Shown here: positions 8,529 to 17,291 of the stretch, piece after piece
How the letters are laid out: every line of letters starts with the position of its first letter
Position numbering within the stretch: the first letter of the stretch is position 1
Source of the DNA: MFD01213-c1 sp963704405
GTDB taxonomy: Bacteria; Planctomycetota; Phycisphaerae; Tepidisphaerales; Tepidisphaeraceae
Length of the DNA stretch: 64,000 bases
Assembly: GCA_963704405.1 (NCBI GenBank)
Contig: OY969903.1
Span: 2,728,001-2,792,000 of the forward strand
Reading direction: 5' to 3'
The notes under the pieces: model-generated
What the model was told of the DNA's origin: nothing
The model's input: the letters and a program-made list of their open reading frames with translations, nothing else
The model's database searches: none
Made by a program: the position numbers and the translations under genes

Positions 8529-8682
8529 CACGGGCCTCCCGCCCGTGCTAATTGCTCTGCAGCCGCAGGGACCACTGATTTCCGATCTTCCACGCATCAC
8601 ACACGAGCCTTGGAGGCCCGTGTCACATTAGAGTTGCCCCGATGATTCAGCCGTCCACCGTAGCACGGGCCTCCCGCCCATG
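8529..8682. repeat. Cluster of three GC-rich palindromes, family C
   Basis: Three related hairpin units sit in the 237-bp gap between the SGNH and SMR genes. CACGGGC-CTCCC-GCCCGTG lies at 8529-8547, an inverted variant (ACACGAGCC ... GGCCCGTGT) at 8601-8623, and CACGGGC-CTCCC-GCCCATG at 8664-8682. Copies 1 and 3 differ at one base. They are dispersed intergenic palindromes of REP type; a role in mRNA stability is possible but unproven. Confidence 0.7.
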
Positions 8683-8725
8683 TCCAACGCCGCCACGAAG
8701 CTTACGCCGCCCTTTAAAGCAAACC

Positions 8726-9447
8726 TCAGGCGACCGCAGTCCCCCGCGCCTTCCCTGGGCGGCACGCCCTTAACAAAACCGGCGTCAGCACATCCGCAAT
8801 CAACCGATGCGCCGCCTCGTTCGGATGTGCGCCGTCCACACCCACAACGACCCGGGCCGGTTGCGCATCCAGCACTTCCCCATACCGCGCGAGTACAGCG
8901 TTCATCTCCTTCGCCACCCGTGCCACGGCGTCGCGATAGCGCCACCAGTTCTTTATCGCTCGCTTCCTGCCCGCCGCCTCGTTCGAGCATCGCGGTCACG
9001 TCCTTGCCGGCCAGTTTTGAAACATAGGGCCCGCGCAATTCAAAATGATGATTCGGCATATCCGTCAGGACCGGCGTCGCGCCAGCGGCCAAAATGCGGC
9101 TCGGTGATCAGCCGCAGATTTTTCTCATAGGTTTCCACCGTCAGTCGGCTGCGGATGACCTTCCCATCGCTCAGCACAAATCGCCGCCAATCCAGGTCAG
9201 CGTCGTTGCCTCCCAGCATCACCAGCACCACGTCCGGCGAATGCATCGCCAGCAGGCTGTCCAGCGTTTCACGAGCCGCACTTGTCGTTCGATGCACGTC
9301 CGCGTCCACGATCAATTGCACGCCCGGCAGCGCATGCGAAAGCAAATCTACGTACGAATGTTCTACATTCGCAACCACGTCGTTGCCGCGCACTTCGCTC
9401 ACGCCCAGTGAAATGCTGTCACCCAGAATAAGCAGCTTCATCATCAT
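8726..9447 (-). CDS. SGNH/GDSL-family hydrolase, frame broken twice
   Basis: Three consecutive frames assemble one SGNH hydrolase of about 240 residues. Block I is MKLLILGDSISLGVSEVRG with the GDS nucleophile. Block III is VVLVMLGGNDADL with GxND. The middle is AAGATPVLTDMPNHHFELRG. The final block is VVGVDGAHPNEAAHRLIAD with the catalytic DxxH. The frame changes near 9093 and near 8942; removing one extra base at each joins the pieces. SGNH enzymes de-esterify lipids, sugars or acyl groups. No signal peptide is visible. It sits third from the 3' end of the seven-gene run. Confidence 0.7.
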
Positions 9448-9488
9448 AAAGTTCATCCGAATCCGTTCGAAAAACCAATCCTGATATG

Positions 9489-9550
9489 TAACCCCAGACT
9501 TCGCAGATGCACGAGGAGAGTCCTTTTCTGATCTGCGCAATCTGCGGTTA
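9489..9550. repeat. Inverted repeat, family A (copy 1)
   Basis: Arms at 9489-9508 and 9531-9550 (TAACCCCAGACTTCGCAGAT and ATCTGCGCAATCTGCGGTTA) are inverted copies matching at 17 of 20 positions. The sequence belongs to the 'CCACAGATgCACACAGAT' repeat family also found at 17189, 25738 and 40489. It lies in the gap between the ligase and SGNH genes. Confidence 0.7.
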
Positions 9551-9558
9551 TATCCTCT

Positions 9559-10913
9559 TTACATTTTCACATAATCCCGAGGCTGTACGGCCTTTTCATC
9601 TATCGGCTCAAAATGCCGCTGATCGACCATCCGCTTCAATTTCCGCGCCGTCCGCACGCTCCCCGGCGGGTTGACGACGAGCCTCATGTCAAAAATCCCA
9701 ATACCCAGATTTTTCATCAGGTCGGGATATTGCTCCGTCGCGCTGCGATGAATCTCTGCCTCAAGGTCTTCGAAATCATGCCGGATGGATTCGACGTTGA
9801 TCTCCAGAATCTCCCGCACGCCTTCGAGCTTGAAAACCACCTGCCAGTCGTGTGTGAGGCCGCGCACCGGCTTCAGAATATTTTCGAACATCAGCGGATA
9901 TAAATTCCCACCGCTGGCGACGACCAGCTCATCTCGCCGCCCCCGGAGCTTGCTCATTCGAGGCGCCGGCAGGCCGCATCGGCAGGGCGTCATGTCGATC
10001 TTCGCCACATCTCGCGATCGATATCGGATCAGCGGCATCGTCCGGCGGCTGAGCGTCGTATAAACCAGCTCCCCATAACCCTCCCCGTCGGTTTCAATAA
10101 TTTCCGGCAGAAAATCCACTGTGTCCAGGTGATATCCATCGTGATTATCACACGGCTGAAACGCGATCGCGCTCGCCATCTCCACGCTGGCGTAGCTCAT
10201 CTTCACGGTCGCCCCGCCCCAGACTTTCTGCATCCACGGAATCGCGTCGGCGGGCATTTCTTCGGCCCCGCCAAGCAAAAACCGCAGCTTCCCACCACCA
10301 TCTTTCTCGGCCAGTTGCGTCAATCGGATCAACCAGGTCGGCTCACCCATCACCACCGTAAAGTTGTATTGCTTCAACCTCCGGTAAACCTCAACCGGGT
10401 CCACCTTCCCGAATGCCTGGCAGAAATTTCCCGCTGCCATTAATCCATAATGACACACCAGTCCCGGAATCCAGATATTGAAATCAAACGCGTTGGCGAC
10501 GCGATCTTCCTTCGTAATCCCCATCAATCGAAATCCGCTGGCGAAGACCTTCCCGATCTGGCCCAGCTCGTCCCGGCCGTAATAAACCTGCTTGTTTTTT
10601 CCGCTCGTTCCGGATGATTCAAATACAATATTCGGCGGCCGGCAGATAAACCGCTCCGCGCCTGCCACCAGGTCATCCGGCGTCGTATAAAAATCCCCCA
10701 GGTCGGCGGGCGTCCGCACTGCCCGCGCATTGATCCCACGATCGGCAAACGCCTGCCTGTAAAAAGGTGAATGCGTCCCCGCGTATCGAACCACCTGCCG
10801 AAACCGATGCAGAGCGTAATTGCGCCGATTCCTCGAGATGTCTTGCGGTAAAACCAGGCCATCGTCTCAGGCGACGCGTGATTGAAGAACTTATCCGTAA
10901 AATAATGGATCAT
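9559..10913 (-). CDS. Phenylacetate-CoA-ligase-like adenylate-forming enzyme, frame broken once
   Basis: An ANL-superfamily enzyme of about 450 residues that activates a carboxylate as an acyl-AMP, typically for transfer to CoA or another thiol. The P-loop-like motif FESSGTSGKNKQVYYG, later blocks VVMGEPTWLIRL, RFLLGGAEEMP and MPLIRYRSRDVAKI, and a C-terminal lid domain (GRRDELVVASGGNLYPLMFE) fit the PaaK/CapK branch. The N-terminus MIHYFTDKFFNHASPETMAW reads in a different frame; one missing base near 10828 joins it to NRRNYALHRFRQVVRYAG. The natural acid is unknown. Confidence 0.75.
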
Positions 10914-11005
10914 AAAAAATAGGGCTGGGCTCCGAATGCAAAATGCAGATGCCCGTCAATAAGGTTCGAATTCATTCGACACCGCATTCCATCCTGCATT
11001 CAAGA

Positions 11006-12364
11006 TCAAATCACCGACATCGCCCGCTGCACGGCCTCTGCCGTGATTCGTATGTCGGCTGGCGAATGTGCCACTGAAATGAACCAGCAAGCCAAACCCG
11101 AGCTGTTGCAATGCACGCCGTTTTGCAGCAGCGCCTGCCGAAACGCCGCATAGCGTGCCATATCCGCCTCCGCTAAATCGCGATAGTGGCGGGGGGCCTT
11201 GCCATCCTGATTAAAGATCACCTGAAACATCGACCCCGCGCCCTGCACGACACAAGTAATTCCTCGATCGTGCGCTGATCTGCGCATTGCATCCATGATC
11301 GCTTCGCCGCTGTTGCGCAGATGGTCCTGCACATCACTTTGCCCCAGCATCTGCAGCGTATGAAGTGCCGCGGCGGCGCAGAGAGGGCTGCCGTTGTACG
11401 TTCCCCCATGCTTCACAACATTGCTCGCGATCAGATCCATGACCTGCCTGCGTCCTGCAAAGGCGCTGAGCGGCAATCCGCCGCCAATCGCCTTGCTGAA
11501 CACCGCAATGTCCGGCTCAACCCCAAAAAATTCCTGCGCCCCGCCGGGTGCAATGCGGAAGCCCGTCACGATCTCGTCAAAGATCAACACGATTCCGCGC
11601 TTCGTGCATTCTTCCCGCAAGATTTCCAGGTAGCCATCGTTTGGCATGATGCAGGCATTATTCGCCACGATCGGCTCGGCGATCACCGCCGCGAACTCCC
11701 CCGCATGCGCGTCCAGGATGCTGCGCAGAATAACAGGATCATTCCACGGACAGATCACCACATCATCCACCACGCCCTTGGGCGTCCCCTTCGAATGTGG
11801 ATGACTGAACGGCATCTGCACCGGTCCCTGATCCGCGGGGCCGGGTCTGTTGCTTACCGCCAGCACATCCACCCACCCGTGGTAGTGCCCTTCAAATTTC
11901 AAAATCTTTTCCCGCCCCGTAAACCCGCGGGCGGCTCGAATCGCGCCCTGGATCGCCTCCGATCCGCTATTGGCAAACCGCACCAGTTGCGCACATGGAA
12001 CCATCCGGCAGATCTGTTCAGCAAGCTGCACCTCAACAGTATTGCACGTTCCGAACATCGTCCCCAGCTCGATTTGCGCCGTAATCGCTTCGCTAAGCTC
12101 CGCATTCGTATGCCCCAGGATGCAACTGCCGTAGCTCAGGAGATAATCAATGTATTCATTCCCGTCGGCGTCCCAGATGCGCGACCCGCGCCCATGCGTA
12201 ATGTAAAGCGGATAAGGCAATGCCCCCGTTGTCGTCGCCCGGGCAGAAGAACTGATCCCGCCGGCTAGAACTTTCTTCGCCCGGTCAAACCAGCGCTGCG
12301 ACTCTTCCGTCGGCGAATCCTTCCCCAGACCTAATCGCGCTTGCGTCGATGTTAACTTGGACAT
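11006..12364 (-). CDS. Class III PLP aminotransferase, glutamate-1-semialdehyde-mutase-like
   Basis: A 452-residue class III aminotransferase resembling HemL-type aminomutases. It contains the entry block GRGSRIWDADGNEYIDY, the phosphate-binding FANSGSEAIQGAIRAARGFT, the Asp motif IVLIFDEIVTGFR, and PLP-lysine motif FSKAIGGGLPLSAFAG. Its ATG overlaps the upstream peptidase stop codon by one base (TAATG), implying translational coupling, and AAGGA lies upstream. It sits in a secondary-metabolism-like run, not beside heme genes. It is therefore more likely a paralogue that aminates or transposes an amino group on a pathway intermediate than housekeeping hemL. Confidence 0.82.
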   Translation of the reverse strand: MSKLTSTQARLGLGKDSPTEESQRWFDRAKKVLAGGISSSARATTTGALPYPLYITHGRGSRIWDADGNEYIDYLLSYGSCILGHTNAELSEAITAQIELGTMFGTCNTVEVQLAEQICRMVPCAQLVRFANSGSEAIQGAIRAARGFTGREKILKFEGHYHGWVDVLAVSNRPGPADQGPVQMPFSHPHSKGTPKGVVDDVVICPWNDPVILRSILDAHAGEFAAVIAEPIVANNACIMPNDGYLEILREECTKRGIVLIFDEIVTGFRIAPGGAQEFFGVEPDIAVFSKAIGGGLPLSAFAGRRQVMDLIASNVVKHGGTYNGSPLCAAAALHTLQMLGQSDVQDHLRNSGEAIMDAMRRSAHDRGITCVVQGAGSMFQVIFNQDGKAPRHYRDLAEADMARYAAFRQALLQNGVHCNSSGLACWFISVAHSPADIRITAEAVQRAMSVI

Positions 12365-13712
12365 TACCGATGATCCTTGTCCTGATGAGTCCACTCCCGC
12401 GCGAAACCGGCATACATCGCTGCCACCGCACGGACTTGTGAAAACTCTACAAACTCATCCACCGCATGCGCTTGAGCCAGACTTCCTGGCCCCCAGACCA
12501 GCGTCGGCGTGCCGAGCAACCCGAACCGACGCCCGCCTCACAACCGGAATTAAATCCACTCCACCCCTGCCACTGAAGGGCATTATTCTTAAGTAAATCC
12601 TGCAACTCTGCAACAGCAACCTCCGCGACCGCACATATCTGCGACAACACATCCATTCGGTGTCCCTGATATTCCTCTGGAAACGACACTTTCACCCGTT
12701 TCTCTAAATCCAAAATTCCCTGATTTAAGCCTGCTTGGCCCTTGGCCCTGATCTGTTTGGCAATTTGCCCCGGCAGTTCCCTAGTCAAACGCTGTTTCCA
12801 CTCGCCCAGTTCGTCGCTTGGCAACAATTCCAGATATCCGGCGATCATGCAATGATCGCAAATCATTCCCTGCCAGTCGCCGCCGTGGATCAGGTCGGTT
12901 GTGGTGGGCCGCGCGATGGGCATCGTTTTAAAAAGTGCATCCGCCTGCGGGTCGTTCCATTTTTGTTCCAACACCTTGAGAGCGCTCAAAACCTCGCTCG
13001 CCAATTCAATCGCATCTTCCCCGAGCCACTTTACTGTCCCATGAACCGCCCGCCCCCCGCACTGAATCTCATAACGGCATCCGCCTCGCGAAGCGCATCT
13101 CGGCAATCCCTCCGTTGGTTCCAGAACAATGCACCCGTCGGCGGAATGACCCCGCGCAATACTTGTGATTGTCCCGAGTGTCACACAATCTTCTTCTCCC
13201 GGAACTAATTCCAGCAAAATGTCCCCATTCAATCCTTCGGGATATGCCTCCTTGATCGCGAGCATCGCCCAGAGCGCACTGGCGATCGCCCCTTTCACAT
13301 CACAGGCCCCTCTGCCGTAAAATTTCCCGTCGCGTTCATTTCCCGACCACGGCCCATCCGTCCATTTCTCCGCATGGGGCGCCGGCACGACATCGGAATG
13401 CCCATTAAAAATCAGGGACTGTCCGCTGCCGCTCCCTGGTAATTTGATGACGCAGGTCGGTCGATTGGCCAGCGGGATATGCTTCCCTTTTACCGCCGGA
13501 TACTGCTGCAACTGGGTTTCATCTGCCTGCCACAGATCGACGGAGAAGCCTTGCCGCTGCGCCCAGTCGGCTATCATTTGGGTGAACAGCCGTTCCTGTC
13601 CGCTCACGCTCTGAATCTGCAATGACTGTGCGAAAAGGGTCCGTATGTCGTGTTCGGCTGTCGCAAGCGCCAGGGACAAACGTTCATCAGTAACACGCAT
13701 CCTGCATATCAT
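12364..13712 (-). CDS. M20 family metallopeptidase/deacylase (ArgE/DapE-like), frame broken once
   Basis: A dizinc amidohydrolase of about 449 residues, first gene of the seven-gene run. Metal motifs are IFNGHSDVVP, GRGACDVKGAI, and LELVPGEED with the catalytic Glu. A missing base near 12528 shifts the frame after GFNSGCEAGV. The correct frame continues GLLGTPTLVWGPGSLAQAHA, then VDEFVEF, supplying the last metal-ligand His, and ends at the TAA that overlaps the next ATG. Homologues remove N-acyl groups from amino acids. Here it may unmask an amino group on the pathway product, which is inference. Confidence 0.8.
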
Positions 13713-13790
13713 AACAACGTTTCCGGAGGTGGCACGCTCGGTGATTGCAGTGTGTTGTCGTAAGCCGCAATAACAGTAATTGCTCTATAT

Positions 13791-13829
13791 AAAAAGAGTG
13801 GCCGGATCCTTTAATAGATCCGGCCACTC
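13791..13829 (-). terminator. Rho-independent terminator of the first secreted-protein gene
   Basis: GAGTGGCCGGATC (13796-13808) pairs perfectly with GATCCGGCCACTC (13817-13829), a 13-bp stem with an 8-nt loop. On the minus strand it is followed directly by five T. It lies about 60 bp after the stop codon of the gene ending at 13890 and separates it from the seven-gene run. Confidence 0.92.
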
Positions 13830-13889
13830 ACAAATCAGTTCAGGTTTGACGGCTCACATACTAAGAACCGTAAGCCCAATCACGATTAA

Positions 13890-14570
13890 TTAGTTGGTCG
13901 TCGTTACATGCAGGACAATGCCGTGATTGAACGCGGTATTACCCCAGATGTAATTTTCGCCGCCACGGGGAACGCCATTCTCAAAGCCATCGCAAGCCCA
14001 GAGAACATGCTGGCCGCCACGGTTCACGGCGGGCTGGAAGGTATATCCGTCAAAATCGGCGGATGTTGGGAGCTGGAAATGCCAGCAGTCGAAGGCGAGT
14101 CCGCGATGCACTCCATCCTTCACCCAGGCATAGCCCATTTCGCCGTTACGATTTTCATCGGTGGCATTGATCCAGAGGCCTCCGTTGTTGTTGCCGTTTA
14201 CGATGTCATTGACGCTGTTGGGGCCCTGATCGCGCATCGTGACGCGGAACTGATGCGTCGGGGTGTGGTTCACCCACACGTCGGTGATGGTGTAGTCAGT
14301 GCTGCCGGGGATGGTGCAATTCAGGTTGGTGACCTTCTTGCCCTTGATCGGCGTCAGGTCAAAGACGTAGTACGCAGCCTGCATGTGCGGCAACTGTGTG
14401 GAGTGACCGATCTGATAGTTGCTATGGCTGTTATGGACGCCCTGATCGTTCCAGGTGCCACAGGCCTGACATACGAGATTTCGGGTCACATCCGCGCAGG
14501 CGCTTCCCGCCCAAACGCCAACCGCCGCCAAAACCCCCATGAAGACACCCAGTTTCTTGGTAATTTTCAT
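13890..14570 (-). CDS. Secreted protein of unknown family, paralogue 1
   Basis: A 226-residue protein with a clear Sec signal peptide (MKITKKLGVFMGVLAAVGVW, cleavage after SACA). The mature part opens VTRNLVCQACGTWNDQG with a CxxC pair, continues with WVNHTPTHQFRVTMRDQGPN, GLAFDCWHFQLPTSADFDGY and ends near HVLWACDGFENG. Four cysteines, all shared with its neighbour, could form disulfides. I do not recognise the family; the motif spacing does not suggest an enzyme to me. GAGGA lies 8 nt before the chosen ATG. It has its own candidate promoter and terminator. Confidence 0.85.
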   Translation of the reverse strand: MKITKKLGVFMGVLAAVGVWAGSACADVTRNLVCQACGTWNDQGVHNSHSNYQIGHSTQLPHMQAAYYVFDLTPIKGKKVTNLNCTIPGSTDYTITDVWVNHTPTHQFRVTMRDQGPNSVNDIVNGNNNGGLWINATDENRNGEMGYAWVKDGVHRGLAFDCWHFQLPTSADFDGYTFQPAVNRGGQHVLWACDGFENGVPRGGENYIWGNTAFNHGIVLHVTTTN

Positions 14571-14837
14571 AATTATGATCCTCGTATTGAATTGATGTTT
14601 CAAAATTAACAGAGATGAGCGTTTGCACCCGCCATAAATTTCGTCAGATTACATGCAAACAATGCAACCTGACGCCACATAAACTGCCATTCCTCCACAA
14701 GATGTGAATGCTCTGGCGAGACACGATGTCCCGCCGCTGACCAGATTGACATGTAAATTTCTCTATTTAGCCGAATCAGACAGGATTTATTTTCGACGCC
14801 CTATGTAACTCGCAGCACCCACAGGGCGTGAGACACA

Positions 14838-14866
14838 AATATAACTGGCTAAAGCGAGCTTTGCAA
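14838..14866 (-). promoter_or_regulatory. Candidate sigma-70-type promoter for secreted paralogue 1
   Basis: On the minus strand TTGCAA (14861-14866) and TATATT (14838-14843) are spaced by exactly 17 nt. The -10 box matches the consensus at five of six positions. The -35 word TTGCAA is the same as in the candidate rpsB promoter. Confidence 0.5.
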
Positions 14867-14891
14867 GGCAAAATTTTGCAGCCCGCGCAAT

Positions 14892-14927
14892 AAAAGAGGG
14901 ACCGAACCATGGCTGATTCGGCCACTC
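14892..14927 (-). terminator. Rho-independent terminator of secreted paralogue 2
   Basis: GAGTGGCCGAA and TTCGGTCCCTC (minus-strand reading of 14917-14927 and 14896-14906) form an 11-bp stem with one mismatch and one G-U pair and a 10-nt loop, followed by TTTT. It is related to the terminator of paralogue 1, which shares the GAGTGGCCG arm, consistent with duplication of the whole transcription unit. Confidence 0.8.
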
Positions 14928-14986
14928 AGGGGTTTCATAGTTTCGCGGTTCCAGGGTATTCAAAGCCGCGATTCGTCATCTACTTC

Positions 14987-15661
14987 TTAGTTTGTCGTGG
15001 TGACGTGCAGCACAATCGCGGTTGTAAACTGTGTATGACCCCAGATGTAATTTTCGCTGCCCGCGCCGGAATCGAATCCGTCGCATGCCCAAAGAACATG
15101 CTTGCCGCCGGCGTTCACTTCAGGCTGGAATGTGAATCCGTCGAAGTCAATCGAGGTCGGAAGCTGGAAATGCCAGCAGTCGACAGCCAATCCTTTATGT
15201 ATGCCGTCCGGCACCCAGGCATAACCCATCTGGCCATTTCGAAGTTCATCTTCGGCGTTGATGTAGAGCAGCTTGTTATTGTTCCCCGTTGTGATGTCCG
15301 TTGTGCTGTTGGGCCCCTGGTCATGCATCGTGATCCGGAACTGATGCGTCGGGGTGTGGTTCGTCCACACATCGGTGATGTTGTAATCGGTGCTGCCGGG
15401 GATCGTGATGTTCAGGTTCGTGACCGTCTTGCCTTGGATTCCCGAATAATCGAATTCAAAGTACGCGGCCTGATGATGCGGCTTTTCGAGTGAGTAACCG
15501 ATCTGGTAATCGCTCGTAGCGCCGCGAATTCCCTGGTCGTTCCAGGTTCCGCAAGCCAGGCAGACCAGATTACGCGTGACCGAAGCCTGCGCACTTCCCG
15601 CCCAGATCCCCACCGTAGCCAACGCTGCCATGCACAGACTGGCTTTTTTCGTATTCGTCAT
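14987..15661 (-). CDS. Secreted protein of unknown family, paralogue 2
   Basis: A 224-residue protein clearly duplicated from the gene ending at 13890: signal peptide MTNTKKASLCMAALATVGIW with cleavage after SAQA, then VTRNLVCLACGTWNDQG, TVTNLNITIPGSTDYNITDV, HTPTHQFRITMHDQGPNS, GLAVDCWHFQLPTSIDFDGF, and HVLWACDGFDSG. The four cysteines are conserved. GAGGA is well placed for the ATG at 15659-15661. The copies differ most in the segment after the CxxC and near the C-terminus. The separate terminator suggests monocistronic expression. Confidence 0.85.
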   Translation of the reverse strand: MTNTKKASLCMAALATVGIWAGSAQASVTRNLVCLACGTWNDQGIRGATSDYQIGYSLEKPHHQAAYFEFDYSGIQGKTVTNLNITIPGSTDYNITDVWTNHTPTHQFRITMHDQGPNSTTDITTGNNNKLLYINAEDELRNGQMGYAWVPDGIHKGLAVDCWHFQLPTSIDFDGFTFQPEVNAGGKHVLWACDGFDSGAGSENYIWGHTQFTTAIVLHVTTTN

Positions 15662-15980
15662 GATCATTGTCCTCGTTTTTGAAATGATGAGAAGTCGATG
15701 TAAAGAAATGACTTGCAAACAGACAATCACCAGGCTGTAACCAACGGATCACACCCGGATTGCATAGCATCGAGTTCCTCCGCAAGAGATGCACGGGCTT
15801 CGAACGTAACTCAGCGTCACGCCTTTGGTCTGATTCAATTGGAAAAACTTAACGAAGGTGAGACAAGACAGGATCAGTCACGCGCGCCGCCAAACGAGAG
15901 ACCCGGCGAACACATACAACTTTAATGAATAAATCTCGTAAAACGAAAAACATGCAAAATTTGCTGTCCAAATATTTCAG
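15662..15980. other. Intergenic region upstream of secreted paralogue 2
   Basis: I see no gene in these 319 bases. The region is AT-rich near 15930-15965 and probably contains the promoter and leader of paralogue 2. It shares short words with the paralogue 1 leader (ATCCTGTCT, GAGTTAC, TTCCTCC-CAAGA), as expected for duplicated units. Confidence 0.45.
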
Positions 15981-17150
15981 TCAGGGAGGGGGCGGCAGAG
16001 GGTGCTGCTCAAGCAGCCCCACGACACCGAGGATCAGGAGGGTTTGAACGAAGATCAGCGGGGCAAATACCGGATTGACGTGGGGAAGCAGAATCGCCGC
16101 GACGCTGGTGGAGGCGGTCAGCAGATAAAGACAAAGGACGGCGGTGCGGCGGGTCATGCCGCGGGCGACGAGGCGATGGCTGAAGTGATTCGTGTCACCG
16201 ACAAACGGGCTCTTGCCGCGCAACAGGCGCAGCGTGCTGACGACGAGAAGATCGTAAAGCGGGACCGCGAGAACGACGACAGGGGCAAAGACCGCATACC
16301 ACCCGGCCGCCCACGGCGTGCCCTTGGGAAGGTATGTCGTGCGAATCGTAAGGATGCCGAGAACCAGGCCGATCAGCAGGCTCCCGCTGTCGCCCATGAA
16401 GATGGTGGCGGGGGCGAAGTTAAAGCAGAGAAAACCCATGAGCGCGCCCAGCAGCATCGCAAGGGCGGCAGCAACGAACCATTGCTGGATGGAAATTGCG
16501 GCGACCAGAAACGCGGTAGTGCAGACCGCGCCAACTCCGGCTGAAAGCCCGTCCATGTTGTCGAGAAAGTTAAAGGCGTTGGTGATGACCCCGATCCAGA
16601 GAATTGAGAGAATCACCGACGGAGCGGAACCCAGCCCGAGCTTATCAAGCGCCGTGAGGGCGCGGCTGCCGGTGAAAATGACGAAGGCGGCGATGATGGC
16701 GAGCTGAATGACCAGCTTGATATACGGGCCGAGCGCTTTGCGGTCATCGCGCAGGCCCAGGAGATGCATGGCCAGCATTGAGGCAAGCATCGATAGCGCA
16801 AGGGGCGTATGTTCCTTTGCGCCACTGATGTAGGCAGGATCAAAGGCCGCATTGTGGCTGAGAATTGTATCGAAGTGGAGCACGGCCAGGACAGCCAGCA
16901 TCGGAAGTGCGACGCCGGCGAAGATGGCGACCCCTCCTCCCAGCGGTTTGGGATTGGAGTGAATTTTGCGATGGCCCGGTTTATCGACAAAGCCGACGCG
17001 AGGCGCGAGCTTGCGAATCATCAGCGTGGAGAACCACGAGATGAGGAAGCTGGCAAGCGGTATCGCGAGAATGGGAAAAATCATCCGCGCTGGAGAGGAT
17101 AACGGTTCAGGCGCGAAATCTGAAATAAGGTCTAAACGCAGCACGGGCAT
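15981..17150 (-). CDS. Undecaprenyl-phosphate glycosyl-1-phosphate transferase (WecA/TagO/MraY superfamily)
   Basis: An integral membrane enzyme of about 389 residues with roughly ten helices that starts lipid-linked glycan synthesis by moving a sugar-1-phosphate from a UDP-sugar to undecaprenyl phosphate. Signatures are GFVDKPGHRKIHSNPKPLGG, the catalytic NFLDNMDGLSAGVGAV, IFMGDSGSLLIG, and the substrate-loop GDTNHFSHRLVARGM. This pattern fits WecA/TagO more than MraY. The start is uncertain: I use the ATG at 17148-17150, but ATG 17082-17084 just before the first helix, or GTG 17202-17204 inside a family A repeat, are possible. Confidence 0.9.
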   Translation of the reverse strand: MPVLRLDLISDFAPEPLSSPARMIFPILAIPLASFLISWFSTLMIRKLAPRVGFVDKPGHRKIHSNPKPLGGGVAIFAGVALPMLAVLAVLHFDTILSHNAAFDPAYISGAKEHTPLALSMLASMLAMHLLGLRDDRKALGPYIKLVIQLAIIAAFVIFTGSRALTALDKLGLGSAPSVILSILWIGVITNAFNFLDNMDGLSAGVGAVCTTAFLVAAISIQQWFVAAALAMLLGALMGFLCFNFAPATIFMGDSGSLLIGLVLGILTIRTTYLPKGTPWAAGWYAVFAPVVVLAVPLYDLLVVSTLRLLRGKSPFVGDTNHFSHRLVARGMTRRTAVLCLYLLTASTSVAAILLPHVNPVFAPLIFVQTLLILGVVGLLEQHPLPPPP

Positions 17151-17188
17151 CTCGCCGCCGTATCGCGTTAGGGTTTCACCAACGCCAA

Positions 17189-17263
17189 ATGCATACAGAT
17201 TCACATAGATAAGATGAAGGCGAAGAATCGGCTCTTCAATTATCTGCGTGAATCTGTATGCAT
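17189..17263. repeat. Inverted repeat, family A (copy 2)
   Basis: ATGCATACAGATTCAC-containing arms at 17189-17212 and 17240-17263 are inverted and match at 22 of 24 positions, the best-preserved copy in the window. It lies between the WecA-like gene and the next gene upstream. If the GTG at 17202-17204 is used, it encodes the first residues (NLYAFGVGE) of the transferase. Confidence 0.85.
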
Positions 17264-17291
17264 CGGTTGGTTAAAAACTTTTTTGTCTTCT

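Larger units (their letters stand above)
14571..14986. other. Intergenic region with leader and promoter of paralogue 1
   Basis: I see no protein gene. It contains the terminator of paralogue 2 (14892-14927), a candidate promoter (14838-14866) and a leader of about 260 nt for paralogue 1. A small palindrome CGCCCT/AGGGCG lies at about 14798-14828. The word TTCCTCC-CAAGA recurs in the leader of paralogue 2. Confidence 0.5.

Noticed and set aside
8726..9447. SGNH gene as a true pseudogene
   Set aside because: Both breaks are single-base and all catalytic blocks are intact, as in other artefactual breaks of this contig; decay is possible but less likely.
11321..12268. Plus-strand ORF of 315 codons
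   Set aside because: Antisense to the class III aminotransferase.
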